This document shows, piece after piece, positions 48,140 through 60,310 of a stretch of 64,000 nucleotides of DNA. A program made the translations under genes and the position numbers. The first letter of the stretch is position 1; each line of letters opens with the position of its first letter. This DNA is from Sympetrum striolatum. Lineage: Eukaryota; Arthropoda; Insecta; Odonata; Libellulidae. The notes below the pieces were generated by a model that worked only from the letters and a program-made list of their open reading frames with translations, was not told where the DNA came from and searched no databases. The stretch covers positions 12,270,346 through 12,334,345 of the forward strand of contig OX388344.1 of the NCBI GenBank assembly GCA_947579665.1, given 5' to 3'.

Positions 48140-49400
48140 GTTTAATATAATCTTCATGGCCCTATTTGTGGTAACTGCATTTGCTTTTTTTCTGTTTGGC
48201 CAGTTAAGTATAAAATAGTAGAACAAAAATTATAATGTGGCAATATGATACGATTATATATAACTTTAGTTGTGTCATTAGAAATGAATTTACTAACCCC
48301 AGCCAGGAAGTGTAACGTTTTTGCAATTTTCTTACATATATAATTTAAATGCTCCTCAAATTTTAATTTCCTATTGACTATCACTCCTAAATATTGAATC
48401 ACCAAATCTAATGTCACATTTATTTATTTGGACTTTAGAATGTCTATCTTTAAAACACTGATATTGGTTCCCATTTCTAAGGAACATTGCATTTGACTTA
48501 GTGGTATTAAGTGTCAATTTCTTCACTTCAAACCATTCCTTAATTATATCTAGGTCCTCATTTACCCTAGTTATTATATCAGTAACTTTTGTCCCAGCCA
48601 AATATATTAAAGTATCATCTGCAAATAGATGACAATTTTTTAAATGTATACCTAAATCATGTTTATATAATATGAACAGCAAAGGTCCTAGGAGACTGCC
48701 CTAGGGAATTCCTTCCTCTTTCTTTCTTTGGGATGAGATGTAGCTATTTCTTGCCTTCTTTCTATTAAATAATTTTGCATCTATTTGATGACCCCCCCAT
48801 CAAAGCAGTATTTCTGGAGATTACAGATAAGCCTAATTCTATCTACTGTTTCAAAAACTCTCTTAAGATCCAAGGAAACAGTACAGATCATCATTTTATT
48901 CTCAAGGAAACCTCTCCATTCATTTAATATGTTCTGTATTTTTGTTTCACAATTATATTCAGTTCTGAAGCCTGATTGATATTGCAGTAAAGTGTTGTTT
49001 TTTCAAAATATTCTTTAACTTGTTCATTTACTATTTTTTACCACTTTTTTTATTGCACAAAATGTATTAATTGGTCTGAAATCTTCTGCCATTGTTGCAC
49101 CAATTTTCTTTCTACAAGGGATAACTCTTGAGATTTTCAAGTTTTTTGGAACACCTAATTCTAATGAGCTATTTACAAGATTTATTGAGAAATCAGTATT
49201 TTGCCTCTGAACTTTGCATCTCTGAACTACTATTTAATTTTATCTCCTTAGCATATCAAATGAAATATGTGGATTACACCATATTTGTCAGTTTTTATCC
49301 CATACTTCTGAGTTTATTTACCGAGATTAACATTAACACTAACATTGAATCAAGATATCCCTGAAAATACCATATCTATTTAGCTCTCGTGGAATAATTT
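48140..49400 (-). mobile_element. LINE reverse-transcriptase fragment
   Basis: The minus strand encodes GSLLGPLLFILYKHDL, then LFADDTLIYLAGTKV with the catalytic DD (about 48620), then a KKLTLNTTKSNAMF block and a LGVIVNRKLKFEEHL block (48390). Upstream, frameshifted text for the fingers region reaches about 49130. Stops and frameshifts show it is inactive. It begins just beside the Tigger-type MITE. Confidence 0.75.
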
Positions 49401-49453
49401 GTTTTAGATGCTATTGTGTTTAGCACTTAACAATAATCAATGACTGAGTAATA

Positions 49454-49511
49454 ATCTATTATATATAGACGTTTCTTCGGATATCTATTATATATAGACG
49501 CTTCTCCGGAT
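49454..49511. repeat. Tandem duplication, 2 x 29 bp
   Basis: Two adjacent 29-base units (49454-49482 and 49483-49511) differ at two positions and end in 'ttcggat'/'tccggat'. A 'cactcactcactcact' run follows at about 49528, then the large repeat array begins. Confidence 0.85.
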
Positions 49512-49539
49512 ATACCAAGATATGCACTCACTCACTCAC

Positions 49540-50530
49540 TTGGGATCAAAATTCTAACCATGTTCCACAAGTGCCACCGACTTGAAATTTTTACGGCGTA
49601 TTGGCCATAACGTGTAACCTCCAGGAAAAAGCCGACTTTGAACCTCTGTGTCATGGGTTCGATTCCAGAAGGCCCCAAAGTCGCAATTTTCTCCATAAGA
49701 ATACATGGTGAGGTTTTCGAAATTTTTTTTGGTGCACTTCCCGGAAAAGTAGAGAGTTGAAATTCAAGGGATCGCTAGAAGCCGTGCATATCTCACGAAA
49801 ATCAAAAAGATATCTTCAAATATTGTCCATGGTTCGAATCTAGGTCGGGGCAAAAATCAGCCGTTTAAAATGCATTGTGGCGATTTTTAAGATTTTTTTT
49901 TTACCCTTTCCCGATGGCAGAGAAATTTGAAATTCAGCATGAGGTTAGATTTCATGAATATATTTCATAATCAAATTTTACATATTCGCTGATGGTCCTT
50001 GGTTCAATTCCAGAGGGCCATTTACATTCTTCAATGCATTTCTTATGGAGATAACGGAAACAAATTTTAGGTACTTCCCGGCATGATATCGACTTCAAAC
50101 TTTGCATTAAGAAAGATCAAGTCCATAAAAATCAAACTATGCATTCACAGCTATCAATGTGTCCTCGGTTCGACACCGGGCGTCTCTACAATCAGTAACT
50201 GATCCGATTTTCAATAATTATTTTGAATCCTTTCCCAAAAATATAGAAACTTGAAATTCGGCATGTAGATATAAATCATAGATACATTTCAAATCATGTT
50301 TTAGGTTTCCAAGATCGTCCTTGGTTCAAATCCAGAGAGCCATTTACATTCGTGAAAATTAGAACGTCTTTTGAGGCAGTTGTAGCCAATATTTCTGCTT
50401 GAATTTTCACACATAGTTATAGATGGTGATCTTATATAGTGCTGCATAGTAAGTTCACCAGTATGACCCGGGTTCGATGCCAGACGATGAAATTTCAGCG
50501 AATTTTAAGAATATTTTCAATCCTTTTTTT
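49540..50530 (+). repeat. Tandem array of about 166-175 bp units with B-box-like words, plus arm
   Basis: B-box-like words start at 49656, 49831, 50001, 50167, 50333 and 50471 (spacings 175, 170, 166, 166, 138). Around them other words recur at matching places: 'ttcccgg' or 'tttcccgatgg', 'ttgaaattc', 'cataaaaatcaaa'-like text and 'ccagagggccatttacattc'. The units are diverged, not identical. Translation gives only short frames, so this is not coding. Confidence 0.8.
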
Positions 50531-50739
50531 TCTTTTTAGGACTGTCCCGATATGATGCCGATATGAAATTAGTATTGCCATTCTGCTTGCAGTATGCTAC
50601 ATTTTACTCGTACCAATATAAACTTACAATTAAAAGTAGCTTGTAAAGCACTGCAAGCATATGTTAAAAGTACAGTACTTTGCAAAGTTCTATTTGGTTT
50701 GAAAATTTAAGATATAGGAACCCAAATTTCTCTATCTAA

Positions 50740-51445
50740 AAATCAATTCTGTATCCAAGTGACCAAGTGGTATCAAACCCAAGATTTTGAAAGATATAAT
50801 TGCATTAAAAAATTTGCTTTGGGATAATCTGACATTTTCTAAATTTCCAATTCAATTATCGAGAATATCTTGTAACAAAATTCCGTACTTGCGTTTCATT
50901 GAATGATAAAATGCAAATCATACCCTGGCGTGGAACCATTGATCATAAGGTAAATGATTAACTTTGTTTGTGAAACATTCATTTCTTCTGTTCGCGAGCA
51001 TGGCCATAGAATTTCCACCTTTGTAAATCGATCATAACAAATTTGAAATTCTCTCCATACTTTTCAAACAGTAGATATGCCTGGTGTCTAACCCAAGACC
51101 TTTTAAAAGATGTGAATACATATAACATCCTGGTAGAAATAAAACTTTTTCAATTAAAGTTTTTAAGTTGATATCATATCGGGAAGGTCCTAATATATAA
51201 GACTCTGTTATCCCCATTTGAAATGCATAGAGGAATGTAAATTGCACTCTTGCATCGAACCAAGGATCATCGAGAAACCATAAAAATTCTTCATATGAAA
51301 TGTATTTATGATCTCTATTCACATGCTGGATCTCACATTAGCATATTATCGGGAAAGGGATTTTTTAAATTCTTAAATGCTTCTGCTATGTATTTAATTA
51401 GGAGAATTATGCACCTGCCTGGCGTCAAATTCGATGTTGTGCCAT
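50740..51445 (-). repeat. The same repeat units in inverted orientation, minus arm
   Basis: Complements of the B-box-like word occur at 50769, 50928, 51083, 51251 and 51421 (spacings 159, 155, 168, 170). Complements of the accompanying words also occur, such as 'tcgggaaggtcc' near 51180 and 'tatcgggaaaggga' near 51347. With the plus arm this forms a head-to-head arrangement centred near 50.6 kb. The right end runs into the Penelope-like element. Confidence 0.75.
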
Positions 51446-52190
51446 TGTTAAAATGGCAGTGGATCTCCACTTCCTCAAAGAGGTCCAATCTTTGGCTGTG
51501 CGTCATCTGATGCAGTCTTTTGGGAAGGGATTCACTCTTTTCTCCGCTCTTCAGGAGGTGTAGGGTGAACCTGGACATGGGTTGCCCCCTCTTCTGGAGG
51601 AAGTCCTGCTGGTGTTCAGCTACTTTGATGTGTAGTGCCCTCCCACTGCTCCCAATGTACTTAGCCAGGCAATCTTAGCATGACAATTCATAGACTTCGC
51701 TGGTGTCCTTTCCCCCCTCTTGTCTTTGGAGTTTGTTAACAGTTTGCTAAGGTTGAATGGTGAATAAAAGGCTTCTTTGGGGAAGGTATTTCCGATTCTG
51801 TGGGAGATCTTTCCCAGAAAGGGTAATTTCTTCCACGTCGTTTCTCTTTTTCTATCGGGACAAGTGGAGTGATTTTCTTGGAAGCCAAACAATTCATTTT
51901 CTTTTGCAATAAATGATCAGTCAGTTTGGTGCGAAAACCATTTTCTATGGCAATATACTTGATTGTTAGCAGGTCTTCTTTGAAATTTTCAATTGAAAGT
52001 AGAACTCCCAAGAGTCTCTGTAATAGAGCATGGAAGACTGCATATTTTTGGAAATGATGATGCGTAGAATTATTTGGAATCACATGGTCCGTGTATTTAA
52101 CAGGCAAACGAATAATAAAGTGGGACATATTAAGGGACCAAAAGGGAAGGGAAGAAGCAGTAGGCACGTCGTCACCACGTACCTGCTGAC
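51446..52190 (-). mobile_element. Penelope-like element fragment with GIY-YIG domain
   Basis: The minus strand reads from the end of the reverse transcriptase (KYTDHVIPNNSTHH, then FHALLQRLLGVLLSIENFKE, then an IENGFRTKLTDHLL block) into a GIY-YIG endonuclease. The latter has VYELSC.DCLAKYIGSSGRA and LHIKVAEHQQDFL at about 51690-51590, with frameshifts. The order RT end then GIY-YIG is diagnostic of Penelope-like elements. It is 5'-truncated. Confidence 0.8.
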
Positions 52191-52589
52191 TGTCTTCTGT
52201 CTCAATCTATTAGTTTGTCTAAGTGTCTCTGTCCCAGAGTGATCTATCCGACTGGTGGCAGCTCTCCTCTTGCCACTGCTGATAACTAAGCCCAGCCTTC
52301 ATTTGTTTGAAGGTGGACAAGTATGCTGCTAGACCCACTGCCCATGCAATTGGGTAACGTTTCGCAATTTTCCACCAAGACTTAGAATTTTAATTTTTCC
52401 CTCACATTTTTGTCTGTAACCACAAGAGTAGAAGACGAAAACTACCTGGGGTGTCTTATTCTGTCTAAGCTCCAACCTAAAATAATCGTATTTACTTCGT
52501 AGGTCATATGCTCCGCAGCCCGAGCAGTATTGTGTTCGCTAAAATGATCAAGTGGTGTCCGACATGATTATAATTGTAATGATAGGCCA
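52191..52589. other. Intergenic DNA, nothing recognised
   Basis: No supported feature. Confidence 0.35.
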
Positions 52590-52730
52590 GGTAGAATGGA
52601 GCACTCGAGGGCTTTTAATGCCAATATGGATAGAGGCTCCTGATAGGCATTTGGACAGCGCATCCTACTTGGATGAAAGTGGTCCCGGGCTCGATTCCCG
52701 GTGGGACACTACTCGTAAAATGACCTCCGC
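52590..52730 (+). mobile_element. tRNA-derived SINE remnant
   Basis: A strong B-box-like GGCTCGATTCC within CCCGGGCTCGATTCCCGG (about 52685-52702) can pair as a T arm. It is preceded by text that could be a worn A box ('taggcatttggacag'). No intact acceptor stem was found. Confidence 0.5.
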
Positions 52731-52960
52731 TGTCAAATACACTACAATACACTTATAAAATACTACTACAGATGAAAGCGAGAAGTACTGAAGATTGAGT
52801 TATCGATATGCTCTGTGTGATTGTGATTTTCTTCAGATAATCATATCGTAAATATATTACTACATTAGTTTATTTATGAAAATATAGTTTGAGGAAATTC
52901 AAAATCCTCGTGCATTAAAATTAACTGATATGATGAAGGCTGACTTTGTGGAATGGAATA

Positions 52961-53079
52961 GACATTTCAAATATGAAAAAAACTTGGTATCTTCCACAGA
53001 GGTTTATTAAAACGCAACCGGTCGTGTTTAAATAAATCTCTGTGGAAGATACCAATTTTTTTCATTTTTTGAAATGTTC
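52961..53079. repeat. Long hairpin with ACCGGT at its centre
   Basis: Left arm 52961-53014 and right arm 53023-53079 are complementary over nearly their whole length, including an uninterrupted 'ttggtatcttccacagag' match. The 8-base loop is CAACCGGT. The 'accggt' core recalls the 'accggtttcgg' word at the 3' tip of the Penelope-like element at 57.56 kb. Confidence 0.85.
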
Positions 53080-55011
53080 TCATGCATTTTTAAATATGAT
53101 GCAATCTTTTGACTGCGACGAACGACATTAAAAAATGAGGGTTTCCTACTAAATGAACCTTTATAACTTGTGTATATTCTGACCAATCAGACGTGATTTA
53201 AAGCAGTTTAACATTAATTGTTATTATATAAATGTTTTGTAGTCGTCAATACTCAAGGGCTCCGGAATTTATGTGAAGGTGGAAACTGTTGGGTCTCCTC
53301 GTAACTAATAGAGAGGAATCTGTTTCCAACTTACAGACACTGCCCTTTTCAAAATGTAATACCTTACTATTCAACGAAAAAGTTCAAGAAATCACTGGTA
53401 TAGCATTCCCTGGGACCTCAGATAAGAGCCAACCTCATCTCAAGCCCTGTATTTCAAAGCCCCTCAGTCTTACGCAGCATAGGCTATGCCATTGGATTTT
53501 TTTGTGGGGAGTTGTACATACAAGCCTATTCAAGGAGAATTCCATTAAAAGATAATCATGTTTAAAACCATACAATTTACTGTAACAGCAATGATCAAAA
53601 GTGGATATATTTTTGGATAAGTTTTAAAATGAAAGAAATCATTATGAATTAAAGTATGTGAAATAAAGTTTGTTATAATATGTAAGAAGAATCCTGACTG
53701 AGCATTAATTTCTGGAAATGTATGAAACCAGAGGAAAATGTCATAGCAGTATTTGTTTTTTGTGTAAATATGAAATATATTTGTACATTTTATGAAAATG
53801 AGAATGATGCAAGTTGATAGAATTTAATATTTGTGTTCTTATATGTTTGAAATAAGCAATGAGTCAAAAATACCTTGCAACAGTATCAACTTTTCATTAC
53901 CATAGAAACTTCATCCATTCAAAGATCAGATTTGCCTTGTTTCCCATTTCTTCAACATGAAAATAGTATCCAAGCAGATTTTGAGTAAATTGTTTATCCT
54001 TGTATTTTTCATCATATAGTACTTATCTTTACTTAAGCATTTATGGATTTTGCCTAGATTTGAATTTGTGGCAGAGTTTTGGAATCTGTGACAGAGTTAT
54101 AAGTTTGGCCTCCCAGATTTATGTAGATAGTAGTGTTAGTACAACATACTAAATCCAACTAAAGTGAATTAAATTCATGACAAGGTTATTAATACAATGC
54201 CCCCAACAAAACCCAGCCAATATTCTTTGAAAATCCTTTTACTGTCCATATTTTGTAAACTTTGTTGGATGGGATTCCTTTAAGTATTCCTTAAGGATTT
54301 CACATTTTTGAAACAGATAAATACCATAGATATTTCACGTCCTCCTAAAAATACCCTTTTACACCTAAAGGTTCTGCAATAATGAATCTTGAATGTGGTA
54401 TTCATAAAATTAAAATTTGATTTTATTGTATTCATTAAATTACTGCCGAGTCTTCAGTGGATAAGCAACATGAAACATCAGTTTGAAGATTGAATAACTA
54501 TTATTAGCATAAAATTCAATCAAATCATAAATAAAGAGCTGAGGCAATCTGAAGTATATTGTATAGCTTCTCAATTTAATTTAGCTATGATTATGTCTTG
54601 CTTACAACTAATAATACATAAGGATCAAGAATACTGTCTCATAGAGAACACAAACAAAGTTCAATCAATGGAAGTTTATTTTGTAAATTCATTTTACTTT
54701 ACATAAAGTTTCTCCTCAATTCTATGTGGATGATTAGAACTAATACACAGTACAGATGTTAAAGAATAGAGATTCAGTTGAAAACAAATCTTCTTATTGG
54801 TTCAACATAATAATAAACTGCAACCAAGGCTCCCTTCCGCTCAAATGCATTTGAAGCTCCTCATAAACCTCTAAAATATTGTAATAATGAATTAGGATGA
54901 AAGTTATAATTTACTGCCTTCTCAATTTGTAATTTGTTCAATTTTCTTTCATTTCACCTCTGCTTTTTGCTTCTTATCAATTGTTTGGATTTACTTGTAT
55001 CTATTTTCCCT
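53080..55011. other. Intergenic DNA, nothing recognised
   Basis: The 88-codon open frame at 53289-53555 has no recognisable motif. The rest is AT-rich. Confidence 0.4.
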
Positions 55012-57038
55012 CCCCTGGACTACAACCTTGTAGTGGTGGAAGGGCTTGCGTGTTATTATGACCTATATAGTTAGACTGGCTGGAACATAGTTCCTGGTAG
55101 GGTCACCCATGCCAGAAAGATCAGTAGGCAGGGGCCAGACGAAAGGTAGTCCACGCAGCATCTGTAACTTAGTGAGGCGGCTGCAAAGACGTCTGTTCCC
55201 CAATGATGCGGCCATGATGAGTGTTGGTGTCACGGTAAAAAACACCGTTGAGGAAGGCAATTGGAGACCACCTCTACTACTTATCCCATGTCATGATGCA
55301 CGACCATAATAATATTGGTACTGGCAAAGGGACTCAGCCTTCTAGGATGAGTGTCATGCCCGGCAGTGATAGAAGTAAGGCCATCTCGGTCGTCATTCCA
55401 CGAAACCCTTACACAAGGAACGACAACAAAAGAAGAGAGGAAACGAGGGTGGGGACATGGAATGTTAGGACAATGCTCAGGAAAGGGAAGTTGGAAAATG
55501 TTAAGTTAGATGTGAAAAGGTCCAACATAAATGTACTAGGGTTATGGGAAGTGCGGTGGAAAGACGAGGGAGAATTCTGGATCGATGATGATAGAGTCAT
55601 TTTCAGTGGGGGAAGTACTAGCCAGAGGGGAGTAGCTCTACTGTTGGAAAGGAAAGTGGGAGAATCTGTGATAGCCACCGAGCTAATAAGCGATTGCGTT
55701 ATGTCGGTAGAAGTAAAGTCTGAACTCGTAAACACGGTTATTGTTCAAGTATACTTGCCCACTAGTGATTACAGTGAAAATAATGTAGACATGGTTTATG
55801 AACAAATAGAGGACGTTATGGGAAGGGTTAAGGGCAATAAGAATCTCGTTGTTATGGGAGACTGGAACATGGTAGTTGGGCAAGGTAAAGACGGGGAAGA
55901 GGTGAGAGAATTTGGTTTAGGGAAAAAGAACGACAGAGGACAGAAACTGATAGACTTTTGCAAGAAAATTAATCTCTGCATCACAAACACACTCTTTCAG
56001 CACCACAACAGACAGAGGTACACATGCATGTTGGTAAGAAAGAGGTTTAGAAATAGTGTTAAAAACTCGAAAAAATTCGGATCATAACCTAGTCATGATG
56101 AAAACCGAGCTTAAGTTTAAAAAGATCATTCGACCAAAACATACACTAAAATGGAATTTAGAAGCTCTAAGGGGTGGGAAGTCTAAAGAATTTCAAGAGT
56201 CAGTCAGCAAGGCTCTTGATCGTAAGGGAAGGGAACTAACCACTGGAGAGGAATGGAATAAGTTATAAATTTGTGTCAAGGATTGTGCTGAAACGGTTGG
56301 GAGGGTTAAACAAACTAAAATTAGAAAACCATGGGTAACTGTAGAAATATTAAATAAAATGGAGGACAGAAGGAAATGGAAAAGAGTCAACACCAACCAT
56401 TGGTGCAGAATTTACAGAGAACTTAACAACGAACTAAGAAGGGAAAAAAATAAAGGCTAGGGAACATAGTGGTGGAAGGGACAGTGCAATGAAATAGAAA
56501 AGCTTATGGAAAGCGAAAGAGCTGACCTAATGTACAGTAAAGTAAAGCAAATGATGAGGAATAAAATTAGTATTGGAATGGTGACAGTTAAAGACAACAA
56601 GGGAAATCTATTAAGTGATCCAGTCACCGTAAGGGAACGATGGAAGGAATATGTTGAGGAATTGTATGGGAAAAACATGAAACCCACCAGCATAGAAATA
56701 GAAAGTGAGGAAAAAGTTGGAGAAGACGATGTTGGACCTGGGTTACTTGATAGTGAAATAGAATGGGCATTGAGGGATATGAAAGGGAATAAAGCAACAG
56801 GGGTTGAAGAAATCCTAGTGGAGTTCCTTTAGAACCTGGGAGATAAGGCCAAGAAATGCTTTTATGATTTAATTAGGAACATTTATGATGAAGGGCAGCG
56901 GCCATAGGATTTTACCAAAACTATCTTGATTCCTTTGCAGAAAAAGAACAAGGCTACAGAATGTCAGGATTTTCGTACAATTCGCCTAATCTCTCACATG
57001 GCAAAAGTACTTCTAAGGGTTTTGAATAGACGGGTATA
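55012..57038 (+). mobile_element. RTE-type LINE with intact 5' region, truncated in the reverse transcriptase
   Basis: It starts with 'cccctggactacaaccttgt' then 'agtggtggaagggcttgcgtg', a 5' leader familiar from arthropod RTE elements. The 279-codon frame 55248-56087 contains an AP-endonuclease: VGTWNVRTMLRKGKL, then VLGLWEVRWK, then VVMGDWNMVVG. Such frames are often misnamed craniofacial development protein 2-like. After a frameshift, 56056-56832 continues (LRDMKGNKATGVEEILVEFL, stop). Then come LIRNIYDEGQ and ECQDFRTIRLISHMAKVLLR, the start of reverse transcriptase, before homology ends at about 57038. It is inactive through stops and truncation. Confidence 0.85.
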
Positions 57039-57525
57039 TTAATTAATTTTCAGTTTATAATTATATCCTGTATTTTCTATGTATTAATTTGTCATCAAAT
57101 GATTTTTAAAAAGGCTTAATTAGTTCTGCCACTGAAAAAACTATATGAAATCATGAAAACGTTTAGCTCTGGTTTTTTAGTTGATTCTTTATTATAAAGA
57201 ATAAAAATCTGACCCCTATACCAAGGATATTCAAGTTAATTTATCCTGAAAAATATAAGTAATTCTTCACTTAATACCAGTTATGTTGGCTATTTTGTAT
57301 ATATAAACTGTAAAATTATCTAAGGGGTCATAAAATAATTAATTCAGCCTTACTGTTCAAATTTGTTTTCTTACAATCTAATTTAGTAAATAGAGCTACG
57401 CAATTAAACTTTGAAAGTATTTATTTGTAACAGCTGGTACATCTGCTTCGTGATGTTAGTTGGCTTGTAGTAGGTTTAGAAATGTTCATTGATATAAAAT
57501 AGCTTATAGTATAATTGAAAATAGA
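57039..57525. other. Intergenic DNA, nothing recognised
   Basis: AT-rich, featureless. Confidence 0.4.
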
Positions 57526-58500
57526 TTTTTATTTTTCCGCAAAGGTTTTTATTCAGGAACTACCGGTTTCGGTACATTACCATCGTCAGGTTCACACACA
57601 ACTGAATCATCAAACTGCCGAGGCATACATTGTAATTTGAGTGATGACAGATAAAATACAATGTAGAAGTTGGAAATAGACTTACATAAGAGTACAATGA
57701 CAACCAATCAGGAGGTAGGAAGGGGAGTGGGAGGGAAAATTTAAAGATGACTAAATGATTGGGGAGAGGGCGGAATCCAAGATGGGGGAGGGAGAATGAA
57801 AAAGATATTCGTTAATAAGGGAAGAATGGGGGTAGGAGAGGTGACGTTTAATTTCAAGCTGTTCTAGGGCATTGAGTCGAGGACTTTTACTTTGAAAGTG
57901 AAGGATTTCTGGAGAAAAATCACTTGAATGACTGTTTTCAAAAAGGTGTTTAGCAAAGTGGGAGGAGGGAGATTTATGGAGGAAAGCTCTATGGTGTTCT
58001 TATGTTCTGACATTAAAATTGCAGGTTGTCATCCCAATGTAAATTCCATCACAATCCTTACAATTTAGTTTATGTACTCCCGGTCTGTCTAAAGCTTTGA
58101 ATTTATCTTTCGAATTGGCTAGTAATTTCATTAGCGTGTTATTATTTTATATCCTGGAATCACGTTATATTTTTTAAAAAGGTTTTGCAGATTATAAGAT
58201 ATGGAGCCTTTAAATGAGAGCGCTACACGTCGAGGGGTTTCTATATCAGTTACAGAGGCAAGGGGAAAAATTCGTCTGGTAATGAGGTTCTTCTCTTTCC
58301 TTGAAAGCAATTTGTCAATTAAACAGGTAAGATATCCATTAGCACTGGCTATAGCTTTAATAGTATTTAGTTCACAGGAATAGTTCATGGGGGAAAGGGG
58401 TATCTGAAGCAATCTATCGATAAGGCTATGGAAAGAGGCTAATTTATGAGAGTAATGATGATGTGGTGATAATAAGTAGTGTGGTGTCATAAGTAATGGC
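57526..58500 (-). mobile_element. Penelope-like element fragment with GIY-YIG domain
   Basis: Minus strand: LASFHSLIDRLLQIPLSPMN, then ELNTIKAIASANGYLTCLID (end of the reverse transcriptase, 58450-58300). Next come a linker and GVHKLNCKDCDGIYIGMTT (about 58085-58030), then an EHHRAFLHKSPSSHFAKHL block. This is the GIY-YIG domain with one stop. The 3' side carries the word 'ggaactaccggtttcggtac' (about 57558), typical of these elements. The 5' part is missing. Confidence 0.85.
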
Positions 58501-59408
58501 GGTGATTAATTTATTCCCCAATCAGTGAATTGGGTGTTAACCATTATTCTTATAAATATGTTTTTAGTTTTATTACCATTATTCCAATACACAAAAAGCA
58601 AAGAGAAATATGCTCTCAGATGCCTTTTGACATGTTTACTAATTAAACTTGATTAGTTTAATTTTAGCCAAATAAATTTACTCTACTTGTTACTCCATGC
58701 TTTCCTGTCAGAAGCTGAATTTGATATATTCAGTTGGCCAAGGCCAGAAATAAAGAACTTGCATCTGGTTTCTTCTATCGTAGGTTAACCAGGGTCTTAA
58801 TCAAAAGGTATAGAAAAAAAGGGACACCTACAAATGCAGTGGAGTGGAGCATATGATTATTTTAAAACTTAGTGGAGTAGTAGCAACACTGTCCAGATGG
58901 AATGATTTGAAAATTTATAGGCAAATTAGAAAAGTATGGCTCCTTAAATCAAATTTTACTACTAAGAGTGACTGGTTATTTCACAAATTTATGTGGTTCA
59001 TAAGACATTCTAATAGCCTGCGAGATCAGATCATATCACACAATGTTAATCATGATAAAAATTAGTGAGTCTTGAAGCTGCATGGGATGATTTATGCCAT
59101 CATCACAGATAGCATGACTTGAATATGAAGGCAAATCATAGATTTGCTGAGATAGTTTTTTTCCACAATTTCAATGAAAATGCTGTAGGAATTTCATTGT
59201 AGAGAAAATTTCTTGGAAATCCTTAGATATTTGGAGTGTTAATATATTATAAATTTTTGATTCAGTCTCACAACTTGGTCAGAATTAGAATATAATGAAT
59301 TCTTGAATTAATTAACAAGTAAATAAAAATCCAACCTTCTAGTATTAACTAAAATAAATTAACAAATAAATATATTTTCAAACCTCCTTGTATATTCTCT
59401 TCCAATAC
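58501..59408. other. Intergenic DNA, nothing recognised
   Basis: The small open frame at 58844-59065 shows no domain. Confidence 0.4.
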
Positions 59409-59658
59409 CAATGCTTCTCAACTTTTTTTTAATGGTGACCCTTTTAAGATCTCTAAATAGTGATCATGGTCCCCCTTTCTCATCCTCTTTAATTGATTAG
59501 TAAAACAAAAAATGAATGGCTTGACTAAATATATTTTAGAACTTAAAAGTAATGATATTCTTCATGAGTGTATATGATGATTGAGTCTGTTTAGCAAGTA
59601 TTCTGCAAGGGTACCGCCATAAAGCCAATGCGACTCTCTTGTGGGTCAGGAACCAGTG
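59409..59658. mobile_element. hAT-like MITE, degenerate
   Basis: The left end CAATGCTTCTCAACTTTTTT resembles the common hAT terminus CAGTGGTTCTCAAC. The right end reads 'ggaaccagtg'. The flanking octamers TCCAATAC and TCCTATAA agree at 6 of 8 bases. Confidence 0.5.
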
Positions 59659-60109
59659 TCCTATAAAATGCAAACCTCATTAGTCATAAAAAATACCCTT
59701 TAGTTTGATTTCTCAGTATGCAGCTAATCTGCTGAAAAATGTTTTGAATCTTTATTTTATCCCCTTTCCCAATGAGTTGTAGTCCATTGTTGTTGATTTA
59801 ATAGTATAATGTATCTATGTAAAATCTATAGAGTTTTGTTAAAGGAGAGGCCATTTTGTTCTAACTTTATCTTCAAAGTGGAAAATTAGTAATAATTTTA
59901 TTTCCTTCTCTTTATTTCTATATTCTACTTACACTCTATGTAATACAGTCCAAGTAATATCAGTGAAAAAATAGAAATGATAATAAAACATTTCTGATTA
60001 ACTGAATTAGTTCAGGATTTAATTCCTGAAATTTCATATTTAGATAAATATTATTTTGATCCACTTATAAAAATAAAATAAAAATTTTTGCACTTTCGCC
60101 AAATTTGGA
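59659..60109. other. Intergenic DNA, nothing recognised
   Basis: No supported feature. Confidence 0.35.
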
Positions 60110-60310
60110 GACAATAAATTGGCTTTGGCTTTTTCAGCCATCCTCAGCTGCTTATGCAGGAAATGGAGCACATATTTATAGGCAGTAAAAGTAGGGGGAG
60201 GGGTTTAAAATTAGAGGGGGAGAGGGACATTATGGGGTGGGGCTGAGGAGAAATATGGATGCTGTTGTCTGGAGATGCTGCTGTAGATTGTGACCCTTCT
60301 GAACAGACTG
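60110..60310 (-). mobile_element. Possible Penelope-like 3' tip
   Basis: 'ttggctttggctttttcagc' then 'catcctcagctgctt' resembles the 'ggtttcgg....ccatc.tcagg' word at the 3' end of the element at 57.55 kb. It is likewise followed by a G-rich stretch. No coding part is visible. Confidence 0.3.

Noticed and set aside
51032..51322. 96-codon minus-strand open frame
   Set aside because: It falls inside the inverted 165-bp repeat array and its reading follows the repeat, with no conserved domain.
49540..51445. A CRISPR-like array
   Set aside because: Units are about 165 bp, diverged and continuous, without short identical repeats separated by unique spacers; the genome is eukaryotic.
55248..56087. 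A host gene similar to craniofacial development protein 2
   Set aside because: The frame is the endonuclease of an RTE LINE, with the typical leader before it and reverse transcriptase after it; the name is a common misannotation.
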